NCBI GenBank assembly: GCA_001931875.2
Contig: MSJH02000810.1
Span: forward strand, 467,695 to 531,694
Length of the DNA: 64,000 nucleotides
DNA from: Byssochlamys sp. IMV 00236
Lineage: Eukaryota > Ascomycota > Eurotiomycetes > Eurotiales > Thermoascaceae
Reading direction: 5' to 3'
Part shown: positions 12,101-23,398 of the stretch, one piece after another
Layout of the letters: each line of letters begins with the position of its first letter
Numbering within the stretch: position 1 is the first letter of the stretch
Program-made: the position numbers and the translations under genes
Notes under the pieces: generated by a model
Seen by the model: the letters and a program-made list of their open reading frames with translations, nothing else
Told to the model about the DNA's origin: nothing
Database searches by the model: none

Positions 12101-13851
12101 CCGGCTGTTCTTGCAGCGCCTGAGGCAGTTTATGTCGATTGCGTTCAAGATGGCAGAACAGAAGGTAATCGATGCAGCAAACAGCGCGTCTAAAGACCCT
12201 CTGAGATTGGACAGCGCCCCTCGTGAGGCGGCTCGTCAGGAGCTTTGGATCTACAATGCTCTTATGCTCTTTGCCCGGGAAGTTAGCACGTCCGAATGGA
12301 ACGGAATTATCGGGCTTTATGAACAGGAAGCCAAGGGACCTTATCAGAATGAGTTCCGGGAGAATAATTTTGCCTGGAAGAAAGCCGCCAAAAAGCCTAC
12401 GGGCGACGAGCATGAACTGCTTTTTACCCATCAAGAAAAGGAAAAAGAGAGCGAAGGCATCACGACGGCTGCCCGTAAACTGACCGTGAGACGAGGCAAG
12501 ACCATGAAGATCGGACAAGGCCTCCGGCCTTCCCTGAGCGGAGAGAAGCAGGGTGGGAAGTTGGAGCCTTGCGAAGTATTTGCCGGCACCCTGCAAGAGA
12601 CAGTGAGATCGATTGCCGAGGAACAGAACTTTATCGTGCAGTTCTTCCACTTGAATTCACTCACCACCGTCGAGTTCCCTGATCTGGTGGCTGGTAGCGA
12701 TCCTGAGCGCCGCAGGAAACCCGATATGAGCGTCCGACAGATGCATGACCCTGACCGTGAGATGGCGCGGAAAGTGGAACAGATCATGGATGACATCTAT
12801 GCCTTCTGGCCGAATGATGTCCAGAGCCTGGTCGACTGGGCCATCAAGTCCGATCAACTGTAAGCAAAGAACGAACCTTGGCTATGATTTAGCTACAATC
12901 ACTGACATGACATTTCCTCGCAGGCAAGGAGTCGGCATTTTACACGCGTTGGAGAAAGCCATTACGGACTTTGAGGACACCAACCAGGAGTTCATTGTGC
13001 ATTCGCTCCAGAAACTGCACACCCGGCTGTCGGGGCTGTTTAGCCGCTTCGTCGACGATCAGATCCGCGGCATCGAAGAGACCAAGGTCAAGGTCAACAA
13101 GCGGAAGGGTGTCATCTCGTTCATGCGGACGTTCCCGAACTTCTCTGCTGCCATTGAGAACATGCTGGCGGCCCCGGAGCAGGACTTCTCCGATATCCGT
13201 CTGAGCGTCAACGAGGCGTACAACAAGATCAACCAGGCAATGTGGGAGAGCTTGAAATTCATTGCCAAGGAGGCGCCCGGCCAGCAGCCGGGTGCTACGA
13301 CGGGCGCTGGCGACCCGGAGGACAAGGAGGCCTTGAATTACCATATCCTGCTGATCGAGAACATGAACCACTACGTCGAGGAAGTGGATGTGCGAGGCAT
13401 TCCAGTGCTGGAGCGCTGGCGCGAACGGGCGATACAAGACATGGGCGAGCACATGCGGCTGTACATGGATGCGGTGATCCGTCGACCGCTTGGCAAGCTC
13501 CTTGAGTTTGTGGAGTCGACCGAGTCGCTGATGGCGACGACCAGTAATCCCGCCGACGTTGCGTCCCGGGCGAGCCACTCGCGGTCCGTGGCGAAGAAAG
13601 TGTTTGCGAGCTACGATGCGAAGGAGGTGCGTCGGGGCGCTGAACTGCTGAGGAAGCGGGTCGAGAAGCACTTTGGCGAGTCGGATGACACGACGCTCAG
13701 TCGCAACTTGGTGGCCAAGGTGCTGCAGGAGTGTGAGGCTCGATACGCGAGCACGTACGACCGGACGTTGCGGATCATCGACACGGTCTACGAGGGCCAG
13801 CTGGACCTGGAGTGGCGCAAGGAAGAAGCTACTGCGATGTTCAAGCGGTGA
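9196..13851 (+). CDS. sec3: Exocyst complex subunit Sec3
   Basis: Three exons (9196-9397, 9637-12859, 12924-13851) with introns of 239 and 64 nt give 1450 residues. Exon 1 encodes a Pro/Arg-rich start ending in SKQDSDGS. The splice joins it to VAESYITHIRI, the beginning of the Sec3 PIP2/Rho-binding PH-like domain (about residues 66-190). A long disordered Pro/Arg/Ala-rich region follows, then a coiled coil (about 725-800) and the helical Sec3_C CorEx region to the end. Sec3 marks exocytic sites at the plasma membrane and recruits the rest of the exocyst to tether secretory vesicles, at the hyphal tip in filamentous fungi. Two adjacent ATGs (9196, 9199) could serve as start. Intron 1 is longer than others in the window. 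Confidence 0.93.
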
Positions 13852-13888
13852 AGCGACATGAGGTGATGGACCGCCTTCATGCGTCGTG

Positions 13889-13940
13889 CTCTTCTTCTCT
13901 TCTTCTCTTCTTCTCTTCTTCTCTTCTTCTCTTCTTCTCT
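13889..13940 (+). repeat. CTCTTCTT microsatellite
   Basis: The 8-nt unit CTCTTCTT is repeated about 6.5 times just past the sec3 stop codon, in its 3' UTR. Confidence 0.9.
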
Positions 13941-15043
13941 TTTCACCTTTTCATCTTTTCTTTCTGGGCGTGCCTCATCCGCTGTCCTCGAATTGCGTTT
14001 CTGTTCATAACAACATAACATCTAATGCTGGTGATGAGGGCTTGCTTTGACTTGATTTGCTTTGCCACCTTCTTTTCCTCGGGCACGGATGTGAGACGTT
14101 TCTGGGTCATGAAGATGAGAACATCTGGGCGCAATGGATGATTTTGGACGGCGTCCCTGTCGCGGATGTGATACAGCTGTTGTTGCCAAGGCATACTCCC
14201 GCGTCCTCTTTTCTTTTTTTTTTTCTCTTTCGCTCTTCTTGAATGCATTTTGCAGGATCTTCCATTTCCTTTCTCGCGTGAACCTTGTAAAAGCAGTCGA
14301 TCGCGTGGACGGAGATATCGAATGTACTTGTACTCTAGAGTATATGACATGAACTTATGTACAGTACCGTATTATCCAGATTTCCGTGTCTGCTCCGATC
14401 TGCAGTGGATCTCTTAGTGGCTGGATTGTGTTACCTACTAATACCTAGTAGGTTAGTTATTCTTCTTCTTCTTCTTCTCTCGGCCCCTTTTGGCGCACAC
14501 GCGGACCCGTCGCCGGAGATCTGATTGGCGCCTCCGATTCTTCCAGACGTTTTCAGGGGGAACAAAAGTGAGAACGATCTGGAGAGAATAGTAGAATAAT
14601 TATGATTTGGCTAACGAACGAACGGTGGGATCCTGTATGATTCATCTGATACTGTCCTGAGTGTCGGGTCCTGCATCCTCCACGGCGACAGTACAGTCCT
14701 GCTGCTTTGGTAGATGCTGTTGGTGGTTATTACTATTAGTTCGTTAGTTACTTTGTAGGAAAGGCCTCGTTGCGGTGAGACCGTCTCCTGCGAGGGGCTT
14801 CTTGTGTCTTTCCAGCAGCTTCGTTTGCTCCTCGTAGTCCGTAGTTATAATGATCATTAGTTATTATTTACCAAGAAGTGTCGTCTGAAGAACGGACTGT
14901 TCGTCCTTCCCAGAAATCAGACCAGACTATCACAGCACTAGCCAGCCTCTCCTCGAAGAACTCGAATCACTCACTAACAGATGAAAGCCCCGCCGTTCTT
15001 CTCTCGAGCCAAACCTTAACTGATTCCTCCAGTCGAAGTCTGG

Positions 15044-15087
15044 ATTAATTTAATTAATTAATATCAAGTTAATTAATTAATTAATTA
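15044..15087. repeat. TTAA/TTAATTAA self-complementary tract
   Basis: Two runs of overlapping TTAATTAA separated by ATATCAAG. The sequence is nearly self-complementary and can extrude as a hairpin. It lies about 0.8 kb upstream of the DOCK start. Confidence 0.8.
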
Positions 15088-15367
15088 GACCCGGAACAGG
15101 TTCCTGACCCGACTTTGTCTGACCTGCGCGGTTCAACCTCCAACGCTCTCTCTCTCTCTTTCTCTCTCGCTGTCTCTCTTTCCCCTCTCCAGACAGACGG
15201 GCCCTGGATGCGCTCCGTGAGAGTAAGACATTGTCGTTTTCCGTGACCAGGACTGCTTGAGGGGAAATTAATTCAAATAATCAATTAGATAGCTGTGCCC
15301 AGGTGAGTGAGTGTCTGATCCCCAACAACTCCGCTCTGTTCTGTCTCCCCTGCGTCCCCCGGCTGCA

Positions 15368-15568
15368 ATGACTGGTCCCGGCTTAGGGGCTGGCCAGCAA
15401 AGCTTTGGAGAGATATCTTTTGGACATCCCCCCCAGCTTCACGGCTCGAATACTCGTTCCACAGGTGTTTTAAAATTGGAGAATTCTCCGTTCGTGGAGG
15501 CAGAACAACGACTCATGTCTGGAGAGGGTCTTTTGCGACTGACACTGACGATTCCCTCCCAATTGTGA
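15368..15568 (+). other. Possible upstream ORF in DOCK leader
   Basis: An ATG-initiated frame of 66 codons lies about 300 bp upstream of the DOCK start, inside what is probably the transcribed leader. The encoded peptide (begins MTGPGLGAGQQSF) matches no family I know. It could act as an uORF or be chance. Confidence 0.25.
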
Positions 15569-15714
15569 TCTAATAGAATAGAAGCTCTTCTTTCCTTTTC
15601 CAACTGTTCAGCCGCATGTTACACACCGCAACTGCGCCGCACTGGCTATTTTCTGCGATATTCGACCTGCATGTCGCTCCCTGAGACAAACAGAGAGGAA
15701 CCCGTCGGTCTCTT

Positions 15715-15738
15715 TTTCGAACTTTCGAACTTTCGAAC
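15715..15738. repeat. Three tandem copies of TTTCGAAC
   Basis: Exact 8-bp triplication, each unit containing the palindrome TTCGAA, about 140 bp upstream of the DOCK start codon. It resembles a heat-shock-element array, but the TTC-GAA spacing is wrong for a standard HSE. Its role is unknown. Confidence 0.6.
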
Positions 15739-15875
15739 CACCAACACCATCTCCACGCCCCCAACACCTCTCGGATAACCCGAGCAGAACGTCCGACTTT
15801 CTCTCTCTCGAACTCGCGTGACACGTCGGGGCTGGTGCGCGACACCAAGATTATCCCCCTACAGAAGCAGCAGAG

Positions 15876-18800
15876 ATGCCCTGGCGGCCTCTGCCTCGCA
15901 TTGCATTCGCGGTCGCCATATACCCGTTCCAACCCTCGTCGCCCGCGGACCTGCCGCTGGAGCTGGGCGATGAATTGTACATAATCGAGCAGGGAGGGGT
16001 CCACGGCGAGTGGTACCGCGGCTATCTCGTCGCCCCGCCGTCCCTCCTCGCCGGACTCACCAGCGTCAAGGGCCAGACATTGGAGGCGCGAGTCTTCTCC
16101 GGCATCTTTCCGAAGAACTGTGTCGAGGTGCGCGAGGTGCTCGGGGATGGAGAGGGGCGCAAACCGGTCCAGAGCGAGGCGCAGTTAAGCGCGGACGTGC
16201 CGAACGGGGTCAACGGCGACAAGCACAACAAGAGGGACAGCACGTCGTCCTTTACACGGGAGATTAACGAGGGGTTTAACAGTTTGCTCTCGAAGGAGAG
16301 CAGATTCTCGAAAGGGTCACAGATCGCGGTACTGCAATTGGACGAAGAGGCCCTCAAGCGACACTCTACTGCTACGACATGGAGTCCGTCTTTCCCGCTG
16401 ACGCCGTTGTCGGTTGGCCCCCGAGACCCCAATGCGCCCAAACCTGCAGCACCGGTACCGATGTTGAAGATTGGGGATGAGACCCCCACGTCGTCGTCGG
16501 AACCGCTGGTGGATGAGATCGCATCATGCCTGCGAGAATGGCACTCCACCAATCTGCACGAGCTGCTGCTCGCCCGGAAATACAGCGTGCTGGAGCAGAT
16601 GTCGGAGATTGTCCAGGAGCTGGATCTGGCCCGGAGGCAACTGCTGCACAATGTCCTCACCGGACAGGAGAGAGCCGCACTGCGGGAGAAAACAGTGTGG
16701 ACACTGGTGCGCGGCAACAAGATGCTGAGCGGGGAGGTGATCGTGAGAGATCCCAAGCAGCGCGGTCGCTTGCTCACTGGGGAGGATTCCGCCATTCAAT
16801 TGACGAAGCTTCAATCGGAAATGAGCATGCTGGACAGCAGCGCCACGACCAATGCAGAGCCTGCCGGACTGCACAATCTTCTTTTCGAGGTCAATGCAGT
16901 GTCAGGAACGAATTCCGGCCCCGTGACGGTTTCGATGTATCTCAGCACCAAGCTGGATAACGGAACGCTGAAGCCACTCTCCGAGACCTACATCTTGGAC
17001 ATTCCTTCGCCTGAGAGTTTTGCGAGTCTTGCGCATAGCAGCAGGCTGAAAACGTTGTTCACCGAAATTACCGCAACGGATATTGGTGAAGTCTCCGGCG
17101 GCAATGCTCAGCTCTATCTTGTGGCAACGGTGCAGACAGCCCAGAACCCGAAGACCAATTTACCCCCGAGAGCACGGTCTTCTGCGTCGAGGGATGGGGC
17201 ACTGGCCAACAAGACCACGAATCAAGTCAACGGCGGCGGCTCCAAGGGAAGTCTGAAGGCTCGACGGAGCGTGATCTGGACTTCGAGACCACGGGCATCG
17301 CCGAGCATTGAGTCTGGAAAGGAAAATATCAGGGCACCTCCCTCTGCTGGTAGCACGGCGAGTAGTCAGGACCGGAAGGACTCGCCTATTAATGACGCCA
17401 TGGTTGTCCGTACTGTTGGAGCTGGTGTCATTGAGGTATCTCAGGTCTTCAGGCAGAATAAGGACGTCGAGCAGGTGATCAACATCTGGTCCCCGATAGG
17501 TGTGGATGACGAGGAGGACGACCATATGGAAGGCTTTGATGAGCTCATTCGCAGTGTCCTTCCCAGTCCCACCGGAAAATACACGAGGTCGCAGCGGGCA
17601 GCGCGTCTTCATACGCATTTATCGCCGTTTGTTAGCGATGACGCCGATGCGCTGATCCGAAGTAATCCTACCACCATGCATAATGTAACCCAGACCAGGA
17701 GAATGGGATTCCCGACTGCTCCGACGAAGCCACGATCGGACATCTATATCACTGTATCTCGCGCCATCTTCCCACACGATGCTTTCCTGTCCCACCCACA
17801 GGCTGGTCATGTTCCTGTCCCGATGGCGTCAGGATTGCGGAACCTACAATTGACTTTCGAAGTGCGCAATTCGTCGGGAGCTCGTGTGGAACGGTGCATA
17901 TACGCATCTTCGAACAGCAACGGCCATACAGCCTGGCGATCCACGGTTGCGGAACGGGACGCCTCGTGGAATGAGACCATTAGGCTCAAGATTCCCACGG
18001 ATCAGGTACCCGGCTCCCATCTGATTATGAGTATAGCCGATGCACCAGAATTCCCGTTTGCTCTGGCTTGGATGCCGCTCTGGGACCAGCAGGCGTTCCT
18101 GCACGATGGGCCCCATTCGTTACTTTTGCATGCCTACGACAAGACTACTTCTAGTATTGAGAACGGCAGAGGTGCCTATCTGTCTCTTCCCTGGAGCGCA
18201 GCTAGCAAGAAGGAGTCGACCAAGGACGAGACCGTTACTGGATCGGTGGCTACGCTGCGTATTGAGACGTATCTCTGTAGTACTGAATACTCGCAGGATC
18301 AAATCATGCTCGGTCTGATTAACTGGAAAGAGCAGTCAGCGGATGAGGTGCTGCAGATCCTCAAGCGGCTTGTTTTCGTTCCCGAAATCGAAATCGTTAA
18401 GCAGCTCAGTGGAGTTTTTGACGCGCTATTCGGTATTCTGGTTGAGAATGCCGGAAAAGAGGACTACGAAGACCTGATCTTCAACGATTTGGTGATGGTG
18501 CTGGGCATTGTGCACGACCGCCGTTTCAACCTGGGACCGTTGGTCGACCACTACGCCGAGAAGCAGTTCAACTTCCCCTTCGCCACCCCTTGCTTGATCA
18601 GGAGTTACCTGCGGCTGCTGCAGGCCAGCACGGATACCCAGCAGTCGCGGAATCTGCGCGCTGCCTTCAAAGTTGGCCGACATCTCATGAAGTTTATTAT
18701 GAACGCCAGAGCGCAACAGAAGGCCAAGGAAGAAGAGATCGGAATCACAAAGATCCAGACCTCGTTCAGTCGAGATATCCATTCAATCTTCAAGTCGCTC

Positions 18801-21800
18801 GAAGGGTTGATGAGGAGCCCGAATCCGATCTTGGTCGGCAGTAAGACGCTCATTGTCCAGCACGTGCACACTTGGCTGCCTGAGCTGAGCAATGTCCTCA
18901 GCAATGACGAGGTTGTTATGATCTCGTTGAGCTTCATGGATTCCTGCAAAGACGTCAAGGGGTTGCTTGTTCTCTATAAGCTGGTCCTGATTCAGAACTA
19001 CACCCGGATACCGGTCTTCGCCTCAGGGCCCGAACGACAGACTCTGATTTCGAGCTGCATCAGCTGGCTGGCACCGTATTGGGGCGCCACTAATGATGTC
19101 TCTGACCAATACCGCGATCAGGTGCGACTCTGCTGCTCTGTTGTGGCGGAGCTCTTGAAGCAGCCCGATCCTCTGCTGTACGAGTTCATGCCGAAGATCG
19201 TGTCTACCTACTGCGCCATCCAAACCGAGGGCGTAGATGATACGAACTATCTTTCTTTGCTCTTTAGCAAGTCCTTCCCATTCCAGGTCAAGCCTTCCGC
19301 TACCAAGCAGAAGTTCGATGAGGGGCTTGTAGAGCTGTCCGCCCTTATGGCTGCGATTGCCAAGATCCGGAACCCGAAGCTGCCTGTCATGAAACCCATT
19401 GAGCTGTCCACGTTCCTTGCGCAGGTCCTGGAATCCCATCTCTCAGTTCTCAGCTGTGACGCATACCCTGAGAGCTGGCTCAGTGTGCATATTTACAACC
19501 ACCGCGCTGCCATGAAGAGCTTGGAGTTTATTTCATCCGTCATGATCAAGTCTCTACTTCCGTCGCCGGACGATGCTGATACGTTCGACATGAAACTGTG
19601 GGAGGCCTTCTTCGCAACATTGTTGAAGCTCGTCTCCAGTGATGCACTCGCGCTGGAGACCTTCCCGGAGCAGAAGCGTCGGGCGGTTTGGAAAATCGGT
19701 GGTGACGTTCGCGAACTAGGAGCCGAGCTGCTGCGCCGGAGCTGGGAGGCTATCGGCTGGGAGACCACCGACGAAGAGAGGGAGCGGTTTGGTCTGAAGA
19801 GGCTAGGTGGTTACCAGGTCCAGTATGTTCCTGGCCTTGTGCCGCCTATCATTGAGCTTTGTCTCAGTGTTCATGAGGGCCTGCGACATGTTGCTGTGGA
19901 AGTATTGCAGACGATGATCATCAGTGAATGGAATCTGAACCAGGATCTGGCGATTATCGAGACGGAGGTCATTTCAAGTCTCGACCACTTGTTCAAGACA
20001 AAGCATATGAATGAGAGTATTACGCAGAAGCTGTTCATCAATGAGCTGCTCGATCTTTTCCACGCTAGTCGTACTTCAGACGAAGGTCTCTCAGCCTCTG
20101 TGAGAGAGTTCATTGCCACTATCGACGAGCTCTTGGATCTGCTCGTGGCTTCTCACAGCGGCGATATGAACGAGAGCCTACATACGCTCAAGCTGATGGA
20201 GTTCATGAAGGATATGGGCCGTGAGGATATTTTCATCCGATACGTGCATGAGCTCGCTGATGTGCAAGCTGCTGCTCGCAACTACATTGAGGCCGGTCTT
20301 GCTCTTCAGTTCCATGCCGATCTGTACGAGTGGGATCCCAACAAACTTGTTCCTGCAGTGTTCAACCCCCCACTTCCAGAGGAGTCGTCGTTCGAGAGGA
20401 AGGAAGCACTCTACTTCCAGATCATCCAATATTTCGAAGATGGAAAGGCTTGGGCCCACGCCCTTGCTTGCTACAGGGAGCTAGCGTACCAGTATGAGAT
20501 TACGATTATGGACTTTTCCAAACTCTCGAGGACACACAGCTCCATCGCCAGGATCTACGACGCCGTGGCCAAGGAAGACAAGCAGTTCCCACGCTACTTC
20601 CGGGTCGTGTACAAGGGCCTGGGTTTCCCGGCTACCCTTCGGGACAAGGAGTATATCTACGAGGCGTATCCCTATGAACGCATGGCAGCCTTCACGGACC
20701 GCATGCGGAAACAACATCCTGCAGCACGGATCATGTCTTCGGGTGAGATTGACGATCTCGAGGGGCAATTCCTGCAGATCAATTCTGTTAGCGTCCACCG
20801 AGATATGGGACATCCGGTGTATCAGCGGTCAAAGCTTCCGAGCACCGTGCGGGAACATCTGTTGATCTCTGTCCCGAACCAATTCTCGATGACCTCGAAG
20901 AAGCACACTGGTGGAACTGACGTGAAGGAGCAATGGGTTGAAAAGACTATCTTTACGACTGCGGAACCTTTCCCGAACATCCTACGCAGAAGCGAGATTG
21001 TTGCGGCGGATGACCTAGCGCTGTCGCCTCTGCAGACTGCTATTGAGCGTACGTGGCGCAAGACGCAGGAACTTCTTCTTCTGGAGAAGCGCGCGAAAGC
21101 GGGCGATGACCCTAGTTTTTCCGCCTTGACTGAGGCTCTTAGTCAATTGCTCGAGTTGAACTCGTCTTCGCCCAGCTGTGTGGCATTGTACCGGCAGTTC
21201 CTAACCGAAGAGCAGCCTCGGGAAGAGGAAGAGGAGGGACTGGAGGAGCAGGAGGAGCTTGTGAGGCCAATTGACCCGCTAGAAAATGCTCTGGCTGTGG
21301 CTCTTATCGATCATGCCTTGGCTATCAAACACTGCCTGAACCTCTTCTCTCGGCCGGCTCACCTAGCCACGCAGGCAGAACTTACACGACGGTTCGAGGA
21401 GGCGTTTGCACCTGAGCTTGCGTCGCTCTCGGCTCAACCACCGCCGTCGCAGTCACAGTCACAGGAGTCCCCTCATCTACTTGGCTACCGCAGTCCTAGC
21501 CTTGGCAATGGTCAACAACAGTCTCCCCACCAGCGGTCTACTAGCCCTGAGCAGGAGCTTATCCGCTCCAGCCGTTCCCAAGACCGCAAGCATGGTGACA
21601 AGCACTCTGTCGGCCATCGCATCAGTATCATGAACCCCTTCAAGCGGGCTCACCATCTGGCGTCTGGGTCTGTCGTGACGGTCAACGGCCATTCTGACGG
21701 CAGACGTCCTTCCGAGGCCAAGTCTAATGGAGAGACCATTCATGACGACGACGACGCTGCCACCATCCATAGTCGGACGACCAGCCGTTCTCGCGGAGGC

Positions 21801-22304
21801 AGGAGCGATACGCACTCGAAGCGCAGAAGCTGGTTTAGCGGAGACAAGTCGCACAAGTTCAGTCCTTCCGTCTCCGCGGCTGAGATACCGATGGAAGATG
21901 CCCACGCAACCCCACGCCGACAAGCGTCGACTGCATCTCGTCGCAGCCAGCCTGACAGGAGACGTTCCAGTTCAATGCATCGTACCTCGTCTATGCACCG
22001 CACCTCTTCCAAACGAGAGAGACCATCGAATGCAAGCAGATCCGCTCTTCCTTCAGCGAGCAACCATGAGCGTCCTGAGACGTCAGGCAGCCGTAGCCAA
22101 TCCATTAAAGAGTCAGTGATCGCCAGTCCTTCGTCGAACCACAGCGTACCCGCGACGAACACTGGCGGTGTACGGGATTCCGTCATGAAGCGGTTCAGTC
22201 TGCTGAAAAGCGTCGGACGAAAGAACGGCCGTCTCGGCATGGGAGATCTCAACGGAAGCTTAGGCAGCGGAAACGGGTTCAATGAACCGCTCCGCGAGGA
22301 GTAA
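15876..22304 (+). CDS. DOCK-family guanine nucleotide exchange factor (Dck1-like)
   Basis: One uninterrupted frame of 2142 residues. An N-terminal SH3 domain (about residues 10-90, AVAIYPFQP.. to ..SGIFPKNCVEV) is followed by a helical region. The DHR-1/C2-type domain (about 620-770) begins at DIYITVSRAIFP. A long armadillo-like helical middle leads to the DHR-2 exchange domain (about 1435-1830), which contains YIEAGLALQFHADLY and ends at NALAVALIDHALAIKHCL. The last 300 residues are Ser/Arg-rich and disordered. Proteins with this order (mammalian Dock180, yeast Dck1) activate Rac/Rho-type GTPases with an ELMO partner and act in cell polarity, wall integrity and mitophagy. The fungal target here is inferred from the family. 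The lack of any intron in 6.4 kb is notable. Length fits the family. Confidence 0.93.
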   Translation: MPWRPLPRIAFAVAIYPFQPSSPADLPLELGDELYIIEQGGVHGEWYRGYLVAPPSLLAGLTSVKGQTLEARVFSGIFPKNCVEVREVLGDGEGRKPVQSEAQLSADVPNGVNGDKHNKRDSTSSFTREINEGFNSLLSKESRFSKGSQIAVLQLDEEALKRHSTATTWSPSFPLTPLSVGPRDPNAPKPAAPVPMLKIGDETPTSSSEPLVDEIASCLREWHSTNLHELLLARKYSVLEQMSEIVQELDLARRQLLHNVLTGQERAALREKTVWTLVRGNKMLSGEVIVRDPKQRGRLLTGEDSAIQLTKLQSEMSMLDSSATTNAEPAGLHNLLFEVNAVSGTNSGPVTVSMYLSTKLDNGTLKPLSETYILDIPSPESFASLAHSSRLKTLFTEITATDIGEVSGGNAQLYLVATVQTAQNPKTNLPPRARSSASRDGALANKTTNQVNGGGSKGSLKARRSVIWTSRPRASPSIESGKENIRAPPSAGSTASSQDRKDSPINDAMVVRTVGAGVIEVSQVFRQNKDVEQVINIWSPIGVDDEEDDHMEGFDELIRSVLPSPTGKYTRSQRAARLHTHLSPFVSDDADALIRSNPTTMHNVTQTRRMGFPTAPTKPRSDIYITVSRAIFPHDAFLSHPQAGHVPVPMASGLRNLQLTFEVRNSSGARVERCIYASSNSNGHTAWRSTVAERDASWNETIRLKIPTDQVPGSHLIMSIADAPEFPFALAWMPLWDQQAFLHDGPHSLLLHAYDKTTSSIENGRGAYLSLPWSAASKKESTKDETVTGSVATLRIETYLCSTEYSQDQIMLGLINWKEQSADEVLQILKRLVFVPEIEIVKQLSGVFDALFGILVENAGKEDYEDLIFNDLVMVLGIVHDRRFNLGPLVDHYAEKQFNFPFATPCLIRSYLRLLQASTDTQQSRNLRAAFKVGRHLMKFIMNARAQQKAKEEEIGITKIQTSFSRDIHSIFKSLEGLMRSPNPILVGSKTLIVQHVHTWLPELSNVLSNDEVVMISLSFMDSCKDVKGLLVLYKLVLIQNYTRIPVFASGPERQTLISSCISWLAPYWGATNDVSDQYRDQVRLCCSVVAELLKQPDPLLYEFMPKIVSTYCAIQTEGVDDTNYLSLLFSKSFPFQVKPSATKQKFDEGLVELSALMAAIAKIRNPKLPVMKPIELSTFLAQVLESHLSVLSCDAYPESWLSVHIYNHRAAMKSLEFISSVMIKSLLPSPDDADTFDMKLWEAFFATLLKLVSSDALALETFPEQKRRAVWKIGGDVRELGAELLRRSWEAIGWETTDEERERFGLKRLGGYQVQYVPGLVPPIIELCLSVHEGLRHVAVEVLQTMIISEWNLNQDLAIIETEVISSLDHLFKTKHMNESITQKLFINELLDLFHASRTSDEGLSASVREFIATIDELLDLLVASHSGDMNESLHTLKLMEFMKDMGREDIFIRYVHELADVQAAARNYIEAGLALQFHADLYEWDPNKLVPAVFNPPLPEESSFERKEALYFQIIQYFEDGKAWAHALACYRELAYQYEITIMDFSKLSRTHSSIARIYDAVAKEDKQFPRYFRVVYKGLGFPATLRDKEYIYEAYPYERMAAFTDRMRKQHPAARIMSSGEIDDLEGQFLQINSVSVHRDMGHPVYQRSKLPSTVREHLLISVPNQFSMTSKKHTGGTDVKEQWVEKTIFTTAEPFPNILRRSEIVAADDLALSPLQTAIERTWRKTQELLLLEKRAKAGDDPSFSALTEALSQLLELNSSSPSCVALYRQFLTEEQPREEEEEGLEEQEELVRPIDPLENALAVALIDHALAIKHCLNLFSRPAHLATQAELTRRFEEAFAPELASLSAQPPPSQSQSQESPHLLGYRSPSLGNGQQQSPHQRSTSPEQELIRSSRSQDRKHGDKHSVGHRISIMNPFKRAHHLASGSVVTVNGHSDGRRPSEAKSNGETIHDDDDAATIHSRTTSRSRGGRSDTHSKRRSWFSGDKSHKFSPSVSAAEIPMEDAHATPRRQASTASRRSQPDRRRSSSMHRTSSMHRTSSKRERPSNASRSALPSASNHERPETSGSRSQSIKESVIASPSSNHSVPATNTGGVRDSVMKRFSLLKSVGRKNGRLGMGDLNGSLGSGNGFNEPLREE

Positions 22305-23398
22305 ATACGTGACGTTCCTTTTTTTTTCTTTCATCTATATTTTCGACGGGACATGGCATTTCTTTTTCTTTTTCCCCTTCGAATCTTGTGTGAATAATGT
22401 TTTCAGCATAAAGGCCTGATGTCGGAATTCTATCTCTATTCTCACGTTCATTTTACACCACTGTGGATACCTCTCCTTCTTTTTCCTTTCTGTTGACTCT
22501 CTCATCTTGACTCTGTTCTATCCTAGATAGATAGTGTCATTTCTTCCCTCGTGAATTTTGTCTTATTTTTTCGAGTTTCTATTTGACCACAGCATCAAGC
22601 CCGACGTACACAGGTCTATAACGACTGCTAGATACCTCTTTTCTTTTATTCTCTTCTTTATCTCGATCACATCTCTTTTCGTTTGGTCCGGGTTTCGGGC
22701 ACCTTGGGTGCTGCTTTTCATATTCTTCTCATGTATGTATATTACAATACCAGCGTTCTCCTTGATTACCTGTATGTGAGGTTGCCTTGTAGCGGTTTAT
22801 CGTGTGGCATGGAATTGAAAATGGCATTTGGGGATATCACCCAGACTGTGACTTGGTAGCGCTGGCCTTGAGTTTCGACTTGTTAATCTCGTAATATGAA
22901 ACTCCAAGTGCTCAATCATAGACCGGTTATCTACTCCAGGCTGCAGCTTGGACAGTCACCAATCAATTGGTTGTCCTTACCTAATTATCCATATCGTATT
23001 TATGCCATTGAAGCATGATACCTAATTAGTCCCTACCGCGGCTAGAGTAGGGAAGAAACTATCAAATAGTTAAGCTACCGCGGCTATTCTGTGCAGCCCC
23101 ACATCAATACATGTAGTCTATTTAAGCGTCTCTCAACATTTGACTAGTTATTATAAAAAGGCTCCGCGTTTCAGTCGGATTGTGGGGGAGGGGGAGCGGG
23201 GGAAGAGCGCTGGTGGCCTGATTCAATCAGCTTCGAACCAATTTCTGTCTTTTGAAGCAAGACGTCTAATTCCTCTATCTACCTTCCCTCAAGATATAAG
23301 TGTAAATATCTGCAACCGATCACAGCGCAGAGTCGGCGGTCCTGCCCTCATTTTGCACCTTCAAATACTAACCAACCCCAAAGAAAAAGTATAAAACT
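22305..23398. other. Intergenic region, DOCK 3' UTR to hydrolase promoter
   Basis: T-rich 3' UTR sequence to about 22780, then AT-rich spacer. A TATA-like CTATTTAAG occurs near 23117-23125, some 280 bp upstream of the hydrolase ATG. The ORFs at 22558-22779 and 23140-23394 lack a motif. Confidence 0.45.

Larger units (their letters stand above)
13852..15875. other. 2-kb upstream/leader region of the DOCK gene
   Basis: Contains the sec3 3' UTR and a long pyrimidine-rich region typical of fungal promoters and leaders, including a CT tract near 15144-15190. It also holds the three repeats and one upstream ORF annotated separately. No independent gene is convincing. Confidence 0.5.

Noticed and set aside
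11775..12650. Antisense ORF of 291 codons inside sec3
   Set aside because: Shadow frame created by codon bias of the real gene on the plus strand; no domain recognised.
15570..16004. Minus-strand ORF overlapping the DOCK start
   Set aside because: Overlaps the SH3-coding 5' end in antisense and the leader; no motif.
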